Shown here: positions 41,987-50,538 of the stretch, in pieces
Numbering within the stretch: the stretch's first letter is position 1
How the letters are laid out: every line of letters starts with the position of its first letter
Assembly: GCA_004557455.1 (NCBI GenBank)
Contig: SFDX01000003.1
Location: forward strand, 1-64,000
DNA: 64,000 nucleotides
Source: Akkermansia muciniphila
GTDB taxonomy: Bacteria > Verrucomicrobiota > Verrucomicrobiia > Verrucomicrobiales > Akkermansiaceae
Reading direction: 5' to 3'
Translations under genes and position numbers: made by a program
The notes under the pieces: model-generated
Databases searched by the model: none
Told to the model about the DNA's origin: nothing
What the model saw: the letters and a program-made list of their open reading frames with translations, nothing else

Positions 41987-44271
41987 ATGCTTTCTCCTTC
42001 CAGCAGACGCATCAGTTCCGCTTCTCCGATAATGCGGATGCCCAAGGCAAGCGCCTTCTCTCTCTTGCTGCCGCCGCCCTCACCGGCTACCAAATAGTTT
42101 GTCTTCTTGGTGACGGAACCCGTAGCCTTCCCCCCCGCCTCGGCAATGAGCTGCTCGAACTCCGGACGCGGCCGGGAGAGTGCACCCGTCAGGACGAACG
42201 TGAGCCCCGCCAGCGGCCCCTCGCCGCCCGCGGTCAGGCGCTCCCGATAGCTCGCGGAAGCAGCGGTGATACCCAGTTCCGACAGGGTGGAGAGCACCTG
42301 CTGTCCCGCAGCGGAGGCGAAGTACTCCCGCAGCTTGCGCGTGGAGACGCTGCCGATGGGGTTGTTGAGCTTCAGGCTCCCACCCGTAGCGGAGAGTGTC
42401 GCATAACCGCGCTCTGCATAGGGGGCTAGCAGAGCCTCCAGTCGCGGGCGCAACTCGGCGCGGCGGGCAGTCAGTGCCTCTTTGTCCGCGCCCTTGTTCA
42501 ACCGAGATTTGGGGTTCAGCCGGTTGTAGGTATCCGCGCCGTCCTCAAGCTCCTCCAGTGCGGCCAGGAAGGGGGAATTGCCCAACGCCGCTATATCGGC
42601 GTGATATTGGGCAACCGTGCGCGCCGTGACGGCACCGATCGTCGGGATTCCCAATGCCGTGAGCCACTTCTCCAGCGGGGCTTGTTTCGCACGCTCCAAG
42701 GCGGCCAGGGCCTTGCCCGCGTTCTTCTCACCGAAGCGGCGCGGTTCCTCCTCCGTGCCCAGGTTCAGGCCGGCGAGTTTCTCCTGTGTCAGGGTGAATA
42801 AATCCAGCGGCGAGGCGATGAGCCCCCTTGCTACCAGTGCCTCTGCCACGGTGTCGCCCAAGTTCTCGATGTCCAGTGCCTCGCGCTTGCAGAAGTAGGT
42901 GGTACGCATAGCCGCCTGCGCGGGACAGGTGAGGTTCGTGCAACGCCAAGCTACTTGCCCCTCTTGGCGTCCGATTGGGGCGCCGCAGCAGGGGCACTTG
43001 CCACCCACGGCATCGAAAAGATTGTAGGGCTGCGACTCCGCCGGACGTTTCCCGAGCACCACATGCACCACATTCGGGATGATTTCGCCGGATTTCTCCA
43101 TGAGCACGGTGTCCCCGATGCGGATGTCCAACCGCTCGATTTCGTCTTGGTTATGCAGCGTAGAACGCGACACCATGGTACCGGAAAGGCGCACGGGCTC
43201 CAGCTCTGCCACGGGAGTAAGCACCCCCGTACGGCCTACCTGAATAGAGATGGCGCGCAGGAGGGTCTCCTTCTGCTCCGGCAGGAACTTGAACGCCGCT
43301 GCCCAGCGCGGTGCGCGGGCCGTGCTGCCCAGCGCCTCGCGACCCGCAAAGTCATCCAGCTTGATAACCGCACCATCCGTGCCGAAGCCCAGTTCTCGCC
43401 GCTCGCGGTCAATCTGTGCCACGGCCTCGCGAAGCTCTGTTAGGTTCTCCGCTCGCAGGATGGGTTTGTTATAGGGAATTTGCATGCGCCGCAGCAGGGC
43501 CTCGTAGGCATCCATGTCCGCGAGCTCCTCGCCCTCATAGGCACCGATGCCGTGGGCCAGGAAGCGAAGGGGACGCCGCGCCACTTCCTCGGGATCCAGC
43601 AATTTGATGGTGCCGGCGGTGGCATTGCGCGGGTTGGCAAAGGCGGGTAACCCCTCCGCATCTCGGGCGGCATTCAGGGCATCGAACTCGGCGGAGGGCA
43701 TAAAAATCTCCCCGCGCAGCTCCAGCACGGCAGGGGCACCCTCCGGCAGCACCTGCGGCACGGTGCGGATAGTGCGAACGTTTGCGGTTATATCATCACC
43801 CGTGCGGCCGTCTCCTCGGGTGGCAGCATATTGCAGGCGTCCGTTGCGGTAGTAAAGCGTCACGGCGCAGCCATCAATCTTCGGCTCCACCACCACCTTG
43901 GGCGAGGGGCGGCGCAGGGCAGCAGCCAAGCGGTTGTAGAAGTCAACCAATTCTGCATCCGTCTCTCCCTGCTCCGGTTTGTGCTCAAAAATATCATCAA
44001 TGCTCTGCATGGGCACGGGATGCGTCACCTTGCGGAAGCCCTCGGACAAATCATTGCCGACCCGCCGTGTCGGGGAGTCCGGCGTCACCCAGTCGGGGTG
44101 CTCTCGCTCGATTTGCTCCAGCTCGCGGTAAAGAGCATCATACTCCGCATCGCTCAGCTCCGGCGTAGCCTTGGCGTAGTACAGCTCATCGTTGCGGCGT
44201 ATGGTGTCGCACAGCTCCCGATAATGCTCGCGGGCGGCCTCCTGCGCGGCGTGCTCAAAAAGGTCATTCAT
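41983..44271 (-). CDS. ligA: NAD-dependent DNA ligase LigA
   Basis: 762 residues, slightly above the usual ~670. Domain Ia (YY, then DSPTRRVG) precedes the adenylation motif VVEPKIDGCAV (Lys131 takes the AMP). Further motifs are RGDGRTGDDIT, FANPRNATAGT and GTDGAVIKLDD. A four-Cys zinc finger (CPCCGAPIG and later CTNLTCPAQ), helix-hairpin-helix repeats and a C-terminal BRCT domain (GLTFVLTGALSRPRPEFEQLI, in part) complete it. It seals nicks in replication and repair. The extra length lies around the HhH region (LEDGADTYNRLNPKSR). Confidence 0.95.
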   Translation of the reverse strand: MNDLFEHAAQEAAREHYRELCDTIRRNDELYYAKATPELSDAEYDALYRELEQIEREHPDWVTPDSPTRRVGNDLSEGFRKVTHPVPMQSIDDIFEHKPEQGETDAELVDFYNRLAAALRRPSPKVVVEPKIDGCAVTLYYRNGRLQYAATRGDGRTGDDITANVRTIRTVPQVLPEGAPAVLELRGEIFMPSAEFDALNAARDAEGLPAFANPRNATAGTIKLLDPEEVARRPLRFLAHGIGAYEGEELADMDAYEALLRRMQIPYNKPILRAENLTELREAVAQIDRERRELGFGTDGAVIKLDDFAGREALGSTARAPRWAAAFKFLPEQKETLLRAISIQVGRTGVLTPVAELEPVRLSGTMVSRSTLHNQDEIERLDIRIGDTVLMEKSGEIIPNVVHVVLGKRPAESQPYNLFDAVGGKCPCCGAPIGRQEGQVAWRCTNLTCPAQAAMRTTYFCKREALDIENLGDTVAEALVARGLIASPLDLFTLTQEKLAGLNLGTEEEPRRFGEKNAGKALAALERAKQAPLEKWLTALGIPTIGAVTARTVAQYHADIAALGNSPFLAALEELEDGADTYNRLNPKSRLNKGADKEALTARRAELRPRLEALLAPYAERGYATLSATGGSLKLNNPIGSVSTRKLREYFASAAGQQVLSTLSELGITAASASYRERLTAGGEGPLAGLTFVLTGALSRPRPEFEQLIAEAGGKATGSVTKKTNYLVAGEGGGSKREKALALGIRIIGEAELMRLLEGESI

Positions 44272-44280
44272 CGTGCCTCT

Positions 44281-44309
44281 TGTATAGCACAGCCCTCGCG
44301 GCTTGTCAA
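44281..44309 (-). promoter_or_regulatory. Promoter of ligA
   Basis: Minus-strand perfect TTGACA (44309-44304), 17-bp spacer, TATACA (44286-44281), 9 nt before the ATG at 44271. Confidence 0.75.
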
Positions 44310-44329
44310 GGGAAAGGGGCGTTTTAGGC

Positions 44330-44358
44330 TTGACTAAAAGCGGGGTAGAGGGTAAAAG
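44330..44358 (+). promoter_or_regulatory. Promoter of tatD
   Basis: TTGACT (44330-44335), 17-bp spacer, TAAAAG (44353-44358), 5 nt to the ATG at 44364. It is back-to-back with the ligA promoter. Confidence 0.6.
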
Positions 44359-44363
44359 GGGGC

Positions 44364-45185
44364 ATGCTTATCGACACACATTGTCACCTGGTGGGGCGGG
44401 ATTACGGGGACCCGGAGGCGGTGCGGGAGGAATCTCTGGCCTTGGGGGTCTCCCATTGCATCACGCAGGGGACGAATCCCGGGGACTGGGAAGGGAGCTT
44501 GGAGCTGGCGCAGCAGATGCCGGACTTCGTTTCCGCATGCTTGGCCGTGCATCCTTTGGATTGCTATGAGGCCGGCGAGGACGACCTGAAACGCTTGGCA
44601 GAGCTGTGTCGCAGTCATCCCGTTGCGGCCATCGGCGAGGCCGGGTTGGATTATTACTGGGACGCGCCGGAGGGGCATGATGAGGCGGATTACCACGCAC
44701 GCCAGCGGCAGTTCCTGGAGCGCCACTTCGCCCTGGCTCAGGAGCTCGGGCTGAACATCTCTCTGCACACGCGCGACAAGGTGGGGGATACGGCCTACCC
44801 CTGTTTTGAGGACGCCTTCGCCATCGCGCGGCAGTTCCCCGGGGTGCGTCCCGTATTCCACTGTTTCATCGGCACGCAGCAACAGGCAGAGCGCATTTTC
44901 GCGGAGCTGGACGGCATGATTTCCTTCACGGGGCTCATCACCTTCAAGAAAACGGAGGCCGTACAGGCCGTCGCGGCATGGTGCCCGGAGGACCGCCTGA
45001 TGGTGGAGACAGATTCTCCCTTCCTCTCCCCGGTTCCGCACCGCGGCAAACTCAACATCCCCGGCCGCACCGCCTTCGTGGCTCAGAAACTCGCGGAGCT
45101 ACGCGGCGTGTCGCCGGAGCTCATCGCCGCCCGAACCACCGAGAACGCGCGCCGTTTCTTCCGTCTGCCTGCAGCAGGAAGCTGA
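44364..45185 (+). CDS. TatD-family metal-dependent hydrolase
   Basis: 273 residues. The amidohydrolase-type metal ligands are in place: DTHCHL (residues 4-9), GEAGLDYYWD (Glu ligand), SLHTRD, FHCFIG and ETDSPFLSP. TatD proteins are 3'-5' DNA exonucleases or D-aminoacyl-tRNA deacylase-like enzymes in the cytoplasm. It is a single gene, divergent from ligA. Confidence 0.92.
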   Translation: MLIDTHCHLVGRDYGDPEAVREESLALGVSHCITQGTNPGDWEGSLELAQQMPDFVSACLAVHPLDCYEAGEDDLKRLAELCRSHPVAAIGEAGLDYYWDAPEGHDEADYHARQRQFLERHFALAQELGLNISLHTRDKVGDTAYPCFEDAFAIARQFPGVRPVFHCFIGTQQQAERIFAELDGMISFTGLITFKKTEAVQAVAAWCPEDRLMVETDSPFLSPVPHRGKLNIPGRTAFVAQKLAELRGVSPELIAARTTENARRFFRLPAAGS

Positions 45186-45235
45186 AAAATCCGCCATTCC
45201 GAACGCTTTTTTGCACTCCCGCTGCCGTTTTTGCC

Positions 45236-45264
45236 TTGCAATCCCGGGAGCGGGGGGGTATAAT
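45236..45264 (+). promoter_or_regulatory. Promoter of the nucleotidyltransferase-kinase operon
   Basis: TTGCAA (45236-45241), 17-bp spacer, perfect TATAAT (45259-45264). The leader is about 32 nt, so this one is not leaderless. Confidence 0.75.
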
Positions 45265-45302
45265 GCCAGCGTACACAACGTACTGACAACTGATTTTTGC
45301 AT

Positions 45303-46211
45303 ATGAAACCTACACTTCTTGTTCTTGCAGCAGGTATGGGCAGCCGCTACGGCGGTCTCAAGCAGCTGGACCCCATGGGCCCCAATGGGGAGGTGATTCT
45401 CGACTACTCCGTGTATGATGCCATCCGTGCCGGCTTCGGCAAGGTCGTGTTCATCATCCGCAAGGACTTTGAGGAGGCCTTCAAGACCCAGGTCGGTGCA
45501 CGCTTTGCCGGCAAGATCGAGGTGGATTACGCCTTCCAGTGCCTGGATGATCTGCCCGAGGGCTACTCCGTGCCGGAGGGTCGCGTGAAGCCCTGGGGTA
45601 CGGCCCACGCACTGCGCGCCGCCCGCAACGTGGTGGACGGGCCTTTCGGTGTGGTGAATGCCGATGACTTCTACGGTGCAGACGCCTTCAAGAAGGCTGC
45701 TGAGTTCCTCACCGCTCCCGCCGGTTGCGCCTGCAAGGAGCACTACGGCATGATCGGCTACCCCCTCAAGAACACGCTCAGCGACCACGGCGACGTGAAC
45801 CGCGGCATCTGCGGTATCAAGGACGGCTATCTGGACAGCGTGGAGGAATACACCAAGATTATGGTGGAGCAGGACGGCGTCTGCCGCGGCGACAGCCTGA
45901 GCGGCGAGCGCAAGCCCGTGGACCCCGCAGAGCTCGTTTCCATGAACTTCTGGGTCTTCCCCGCCTCCTTCATCGCCCGCATCGAGGACCACTTCACCAA
46001 GTTCATCGCTGCCCGCGGCACGGAGCTCAAGAGTGAGTGCTACATCCCCACGGTGGTGGACGAGCTGATCCACAACGGCGTGGCGGATTGCCGCGTGATC
46101 GAGACGACCGCCCAGTGGCTCGGTGTTACCTATCCCAGCGACAAGCCCGCTGTGGTGGAGAGCATCAAGCAGCTTGTGCAGGATGGTGTTTACCCGGAGA
46201 AATTGAGCTGA
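45303..46211 (+). CDS. Sugar-phosphate nucleotidyltransferase
   Basis: 302 residues from the ATG at 45303. The N-terminal LVLAAGMGSRYGGLKQL is the nucleotide-binding loop of RmlA/GlmU-type pyrophosphorylases (usual LAAGxGTRxxPxTK). VVNADDFYG supplies the metal-binding Asp, and KPWGTAHAL is the base/sugar loop. There is no beta-helix domain. It should make an NDP-sugar from a sugar 1-phosphate. The next gene is an anomeric sugar kinase-like protein 3 bp away, which would supply that substrate. Confidence 0.88.
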   Translation: MKPTLLVLAAGMGSRYGGLKQLDPMGPNGEVILDYSVYDAIRAGFGKVVFIIRKDFEEAFKTQVGARFAGKIEVDYAFQCLDDLPEGYSVPEGRVKPWGTAHALRAARNVVDGPFGVVNADDFYGADAFKKAAEFLTAPAGCACKEHYGMIGYPLKNTLSDHGDVNRGICGIKDGYLDSVEEYTKIMVEQDGVCRGDSLSGERKPVDPAELVSMNFWVFPASFIARIEDHFTKFIAARGTELKSECYIPTVVDELIHNGVADCRVIETTAQWLGVTYPSDKPAVVESIKQLVQDGVYPEKLS

Positions 46212-46214
46212 GCC

Positions 46215-47306
46215 ATGTTCGATCTGCAAGCCATTGCCGGGTTGTTTGATCTGCGTGCCGACTATGTGTTCGGCACGCCCTACGGCTCCGGCCACATCAA
46301 CGACACCTTCCGCCTGATTATGGACCAGGCGGGTATGCGCGTGAGCTTCATCCTCCAGCGCGTCAACAGCAACGTCTTCAAGCAGCCCATCCCGCTGATG
46401 GAGAATGTGAAGCGCGTGACGGACGAGGCCCTGCGCGTGCTGCTCGCTTCCGGCTGCAAGGAGGCCTACCGCCGCACCCTCACGCTCATCCCCGCCAAGG
46501 ACGGTAAGCCCTATGCGCAGGATGCCGAGGGTAACGTCTGGCGTGTCTACCCGTTCATCGACCGTGCCCGCACCTACGACATGATCGAGAACCCGGGGCA
46601 GTGCGTGGAGGTGGCCCGTGCTTTCGGTAACTTCCAGAAGCTCGGTGCTGACCTGCCGGGGGAGCCGCTCTTCGAGACCATCCCGGATTTCCACAACACC
46701 ACCAAGCGCTTCAAGAACTTCCTGAACGCCGTCTCCGCCGACCCCCTGGGCCGCGCTGCCTCCGTGCAGAAGGAGATCGACTGGTTCCTCTCCCGCGAGG
46801 CGGACTGCCACAAGGTTGTCAATTACTTGGCGAGCGGTGAGCTGCCCCTGCGCGTGACGCACAACGACACGAAGCTCAACAACGTGATGCTGGACGACGT
46901 GACGGGCGAGGGTATCTGCGTGATTGACCTGGACACGACGATGCCGGGTTCCTCGCTGTATGACTTCGGTGACATGATCCGCACCTCCACCTCCCCCGCT
47001 GCGGAGGACGAGAAGGACGTCTCGAAGGTGACCATGCGCATGGAGTACTTCGAGGCTCTGGCCAAGGGTTACTGCGAGGCCGCTACCTTCCTCACCCCGC
47101 TGGAGAAGGAGCTCCTGCCGTTCTCCGGCAAGCTCCTCACCATGGAGTGCGGTATGCGCTTCCTGACGGATTATCTGGAGGGCGATGTCTACTTCAAGAT
47201 CAAGCGACCGGAGCACAACTTGGACCGCTGCCGCACCCAGATCGCACTCGTCGAGTCGATCGAGGCTCAGATGGATGCCATGAGCGCCATCGTGGCCAAG
47301 TACTGA
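46215..47306 (+). CDS. N-acetylhexosamine 1-kinase-like (NahK/APH family)
   Basis: 363 residues of the aminoglycoside phosphotransferase/choline kinase fold. THNDTKLNNVML holds the catalytic Asp, and CVIDLDTTMPGSSLYDFGDMIR the metal-binding Asp (the DFG equivalent). The sequence GSGHINDTF near the N-terminus is typical of NahK-like enzymes. NahK phosphorylates GlcNAc or GalNAc at C1 in mucin-sugar salvage. With the adjacent nucleotidyltransferase it would give a two-step route to UDP-HexNAc; substrate preference is inferred from family resemblance only. Confidence 0.82.
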   Translation: MFDLQAIAGLFDLRADYVFGTPYGSGHINDTFRLIMDQAGMRVSFILQRVNSNVFKQPIPLMENVKRVTDEALRVLLASGCKEAYRRTLTLIPAKDGKPYAQDAEGNVWRVYPFIDRARTYDMIENPGQCVEVARAFGNFQKLGADLPGEPLFETIPDFHNTTKRFKNFLNAVSADPLGRAASVQKEIDWFLSREADCHKVVNYLASGELPLRVTHNDTKLNNVMLDDVTGEGICVIDLDTTMPGSSLYDFGDMIRTSTSPAAEDEKDVSKVTMRMEYFEALAKGYCEAATFLTPLEKELLPFSGKLLTMECGMRFLTDYLEGDVYFKIKRPEHNLDRCRTQIALVESIEAQMDAMSAIVAKY

Positions 47307-47331
47307 TCCGGGCTACCACCCTGTTTTCTCA

Positions 47332-47361
47332 AACCGCCGGCTCGTCCCCGGCGGTTTTTTT
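47332..47361 (+). terminator. Intrinsic terminator
   Basis: A 9-bp stem AACCGCCGG/CCGGCGGTT with 7-nt loop and a run of T (47355-47361), 25 bp after the kinase stop. This is the clearest terminator in the window. Confidence 0.88.
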
Positions 47362-47400
47362 GTCGGTGCGGCCGACGCGATGTGCGAACTTTACCCCGGA

Positions 47401-48387
47401 TCAGCAGGGGAGGATGCGGACGACGAAGGTGTTGCCGAGGGCAAGCCAGATGGGGAGGGTGATGAAGGAGCAAGCGGTGGTGGCCAGAAGTACCTGGGTA
47501 CCGACCTCCGGGATGCCGCCGAAGCGTTTTGCCAGAATAACCGGGATGACGGCACTGGGGATGGCACTCTGAATAACCATGATGCGTTTGATGAGCGGGT
47601 CCACGGGCAGCACCCAAGCCAGAAGGAGGATGAGCGCGGGGACAAGCACCAGGCGGGTGATGATGCCGCAGGCCAGCATGCGCGGCTGCCAGCGGAAACT
47701 GCGCCCCAGGTCGTACATGGAGCAGCCGAAGAGAATGAGGCAGATGGGGGTGGCGACGGCACCGATCATTTGCGTGGCGGTCATCACGGGAGCAACGGCC
47801 ACAAACTCACCCAGCCCGCTCCAAGCCAAGGCCAAGGATACGCAGACCGCCAGAAGCGGACCGCGCAGGAAGGTGCTGAGGCGCAGATCCTTGGCCCCGC
47901 CGCAGATAAGGATGATTCCCAGGCTCCAAATGAAAATCTCGCACCCCATGTTATGGATGAACAGAACCCCCATGCACGGATCATTGTCTGCCGTGAAAAG
48001 CATCTGGATGATGGGAACAACAAAGAAGGTGTAGTTCTGCACGCCCGCCGTGAGGGAGAATGTGCGCAGGCCCGTGCCGATGCGCAGGCGCATGCAGCGC
48101 GCCACGAACCAAGCCGCTGCCGTGCCGACGGCGAGCTCTGCAAAACCGCAGGCAATCGCGGACAGCGAGAAGACAGGCGAGATGACGGTGGGGTTGGCCT
48201 CCACCACCATGTACTTCATGATATTGTAAAAGATGAGGCAGGGATAGCCTACATCCATCGCCAACTGCATGATTACACCGTCATGCTGCGGCTCAATGGC
48301 TTTCTTGTGCCGGAGCCAAATGCCGATGGCGAAGAAAACGAAAACCGGGATGGTGGAGATGAACGAATTGAGAACAACATCAAACAT
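47401..48387 (-). CDS. AEC-family (auxin efflux carrier) transporter
   Basis: 328 residues, almost entirely hydrophobic, with about ten transmembrane helices. The helix pattern (FFAIGIWLRHKKAI after helix 1, VGYPCLIFYNIMKYM, GVQNYTFFVVPIIQMLF) fits the AEC/BART superfamily, whose members export small organic acids or similar anions. The substrate is unknown. It follows the proline-rich repeat gene by 18 bp on the same strand, so they are likely co-transcribed. Confidence 0.85.
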   Translation of the reverse strand: MFDVVLNSFISTIPVFVFFAIGIWLRHKKAIEPQHDGVIMQLAMDVGYPCLIFYNIMKYMVVEANPTVISPVFSLSAIACGFAELAVGTAAAWFVARCMRLRIGTGLRTFSLTAGVQNYTFFVVPIIQMLFTADNDPCMGVLFIHNMGCEIFIWSLGIILICGGAKDLRLSTFLRGPLLAVCVSLALAWSGLGEFVAVAPVMTATQMIGAVATPICLILFGCSMYDLGRSFRWQPRMLACGIITRLVLVPALILLLAWVLPVDPLIKRIMVIQSAIPSAVIPVILAKRFGGIPEVGTQVLLATTACSFITLPIWLALGNTFVVRILPC

Positions 48388-48405
48388 AAGAACTAAGGTG
48401 GGCGA

Positions 48406-49353
48406 TTAACCCGGCAGGTGCGGCATGCCGGGGAAGAAGGAGAACTCGCCGACTTTTTGCCAGTGGTGCATCAGGAGGCCCAAGTAGAAGCCCAGCAAAA
48501 CGATGACAACCAAGGTGAACATGGAGAGACCGGATGAGTCCTCGTGCTCGACCGGCACCGCTTGCAGCAGAGGGGAAGCATCTCCCGCCTTCGGCTTGCG
48601 CAGGGGCGCGGTCGTTGCCTTGGCTGCCGATTGCTCTGCCTTCGTCGTCTTGGCCGGTTCGGCGGCAGCGACCGGAATGGGAATGGGCTCGGTCTTGGTA
48701 GGCTCGACAGGCTCCGTAGGCAGGGGGGGCGGCGCGGGAACGGGCTCTGCCGGAGCCGCAGCGAAAGGCTCGGTCTTGGCGGGCTCAACGGGCTCCGTAG
48801 GCAAGGGGGGCGGCGCGGGAACGGGCTCCGCCGGAGCCGCAGCGAAAGGCTCGGTCTTGGCGGGCTCAACGGGCTCCGTAGGCAAGGGGGGCGGCGCGGG
48901 AACAGGCTCCGCCGGAGCCGCAGCGAAAGGCTCGGTCTTGGCGGGCTCGACAGGCTCCGTAGGCAAGGGGGGCGGCGCGGGAACGGGCTCGGCAGGAGGC
49001 GCAGCGAAAGGCTCGGTCTTGGCGGGCTCAACAGGCTCCGAGGGCAGGGGGGGCGGCGCGGGAATTTCATCAACAAACGCCTCTGTCTCTGCCGGCAGCT
49101 CCTCCTCAGGCGCATTGTCACCGCGCATTCCGGTGTTCCGGGACATCTTGGCACCGCCGTTCATAGCCTTACCCACCATGGCCGCCTTGCGCATCCACAT
49201 AGGTGCGGCAGCCCCGGCGGAGGATTTAGCCGCAACAGCGCGCGCGGGGCGAGCCGTTTTTCCCGCAGCACCTGCACGAGTGAGCGCACCGGCAGACACC
49301 GAACCGCCCAGCGTGGGGAGTTTAGCCTGAGAACCTGTTTTGAGCTTTGCCAT
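48406..49353 (-). CDS. Proline-rich repeat, tail-anchored membrane protein
   Basis: 315 residues. A basic, Ala-rich N-terminal part (to ~80) precedes about five copies of a 27-residue repeat (PAPPPLPTEPVEPAKTEPF and onward to AAAPAEPV). Then comes a Lys/Ala-rich stretch and one C-terminal membrane helix (about 275-295: MFTLVVIVLLGFYLGLLM) with a short tail. It resembles TonB-like periplasm-spanning linkers only in composition. Function unknown. Repeat number is likely variable between strains. Confidence 0.75.
   Translation of the reverse strand: MAKLKTGSQAKLPTLGGSVSAGALTRAGAAGKTARPARAVAAKSSAGAAAPMWMRKAAMVGKAMNGGAKMSRNTGMRGDNAPEEELPAETEAFVDEIPAPPPLPSEPVEPAKTEPFAAPPAEPVPAPPPLPTEPVEPAKTEPFAAAPAEPVPAPPPLPTEPVEPAKTEPFAAAPAEPVPAPPPLPTEPVEPAKTEPFAAAPAEPVPAPPPLPTEPVEPTKTEPIPIPVAAAEPAKTTKAEQSAAKATTAPLRKPKAGDASPLLQAVPVEHEDSSGLSMFTLVVIVLLGFYLGLLMHHWQKVGEFSFFPGMPHLPG
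48686..49061. repeat. 81-bp in-frame tandem repeat, about 4.6 units
   Basis: The motif GGGCGGCGCGGGAACGGGCTC recurs every 81 bp (near 48727, 48808, 48889 and 48970). Each unit encodes 27 residues; middle units are nearly identical at DNA level, including synonymous positions. Confidence 0.9.
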
Positions 49354-49364
49354 GTACGCCCCTC

Positions 49365-49393
49365 AGTATGCCGCATTTTTTCCGAGATAGCAA
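49365..49393 (-). promoter_or_regulatory. Promoter of the repeat protein-AEC operon
   Basis: Minus-strand TTGCTA (49393-49388), 17-bp spacer, CATACT (49370-49365), 11 nt before the ATG at 49353. Confidence 0.55.
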
Positions 49394-49434
49394 GCAAAAA
49401 CATGCGCCCGGCAGCACAAACTGCCGACAGCCCA

Positions 49435-50538
49435 CTACACAAACTGCCGGTACAGCTCCAGAAAACTCTGCGCCGTGTTAGATAAAGTATAAGGATAGGG
49501 AATAGAGGCAAGCGACGGCGCCGGGGAGGAGCAGCAGCGCAGCAGCACCTGCGCGAATTCCTCCGTGTCCCCCGGCTGAACACGCCCCGCAGGGTAAAAG
49601 GAGTCGAGGTATTCCCCGACCGCGCCGACCGCAAAGCCCACCACGGGACGCCCGAGAGCCAGCGCCTCCAAAACGGCCCGATTGTATGCCATCGGCTCCC
49701 TTGCCAAGCTCAGCGTTACACGGCAGGTAGCCAGAATATCCCGCAGATCGGTGCGTGCCCCCGGCCACGCGATGTTCTCATCCAAGCCTGCCTTAGCGAA
49801 CATCTGCCTGAGGTATTCCAAATAGGCAGGCCGTGCCCGAGAAGTATCACCTACCAAATAGACACGAGCGCGCACCCCCTTATCCCGCAGGTGACACAGC
49901 ACGGGCACCAACTGCTCTGCCCCGTAAGCGGGAGAGATCGGCGCAGGCAGGCAGAGACTCAGCTCCCCCGCCGCCGGGCTTTGCGCACGCTTCCAACACA
50001 ACTGCCAATTCTGCGAGGGTGTATAGCCGGGGTATACCAACTTCTCATCGACGCCGTAGGGAATAACCGACACGGATTTGCCCGACGGTATCATGCCGCT
50101 CTGTTCCAAACGACTGCGCAGATAACCGGAAATGACGGCAATGGCACGGCACGAGCGCAGGGCTGCGCGCGCCATACAGCCACCGAAGCGAAAACCCGGC
50201 AGAGCCGCCACCACGGCAGGACACTGCGCTGCCCGCATCCCCAAGCAGGCCAAGCGAGCTGACCATGCACCCCGTGTATCGTATACCTGAATGACATCCG
50301 GCCGCACCTTGCGTATACCCTCCCGCAGATGCCGCGCTGCCTCAAGCCACCCCCACCCGCCGCGCATGGACTCCTGCACACTCACAACCCCGGCTTCGCG
50401 CAGGGGGCGTTCACAGTCATGCGGCGGAGCCATCAAGTAGCAACTCGCCCCCGCAGCTTGCAGCCTACAGGCTAAATCCACGGGGAAACGCCGCACGCCG
50501 GAGAAATCGGCAGAGGTGCACACATGAATCAGCTTCAT
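49435..50538 (-). CDS. Glycosyltransferase, GT-B fold (GT4-like)
   Basis: 367 residues. The N-terminal half begins KLIHVCTSADFSGVRRF, a GT4-type start with acceptor loop. The C-terminal half has AREPMAYNRAVLEALALGRPVVGF, the donor-binding E-x7-E pattern (its first Glu is replaced in the AREPM context). It probably adds a sugar to LPS or another surface glycan at the inner face of the membrane. Its ATG overlaps the upstream glycosyltransferase stop by 4 bp. Confidence 0.85.
   Translation of the reverse strand: MKLIHVCTSADFSGVRRFPVDLACRLQAAGASCYLMAPPHDCERPLREAGVVSVQESMRGGWGWLEAARHLREGIRKVRPDVIQVYDTRGAWSARLACLGMRAAQCPAVVAALPGFRFGGCMARAALRSCRAIAVISGYLRSRLEQSGMIPSGKSVSVIPYGVDEKLVYPGYTPSQNWQLCWKRAQSPAAGELSLCLPAPISPAYGAEQLVPVLCHLRDKGVRARVYLVGDTSRARPAYLEYLRQMFAKAGLDENIAWPGARTDLRDILATCRVTLSLAREPMAYNRAVLEALALGRPVVGFAVGAVGEYLDSFYPAGRVQPGDTEEFAQVLLRCCSSPAPSLASIPYPYTLSNTAQSFLELYRQFV

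Noticed and set aside
45099..47216. 705-codon frame antisense to tatD, the nucleotidyltransferase and kinase
   Set aside because: It crosses three real genes and a promoter region, and its product has no known domain.
48686..49061. 81-bp repeats as a CRISPR array or IS end
   Set aside because: The repeats are head-to-tail, in frame, and code for a proline-rich protein.
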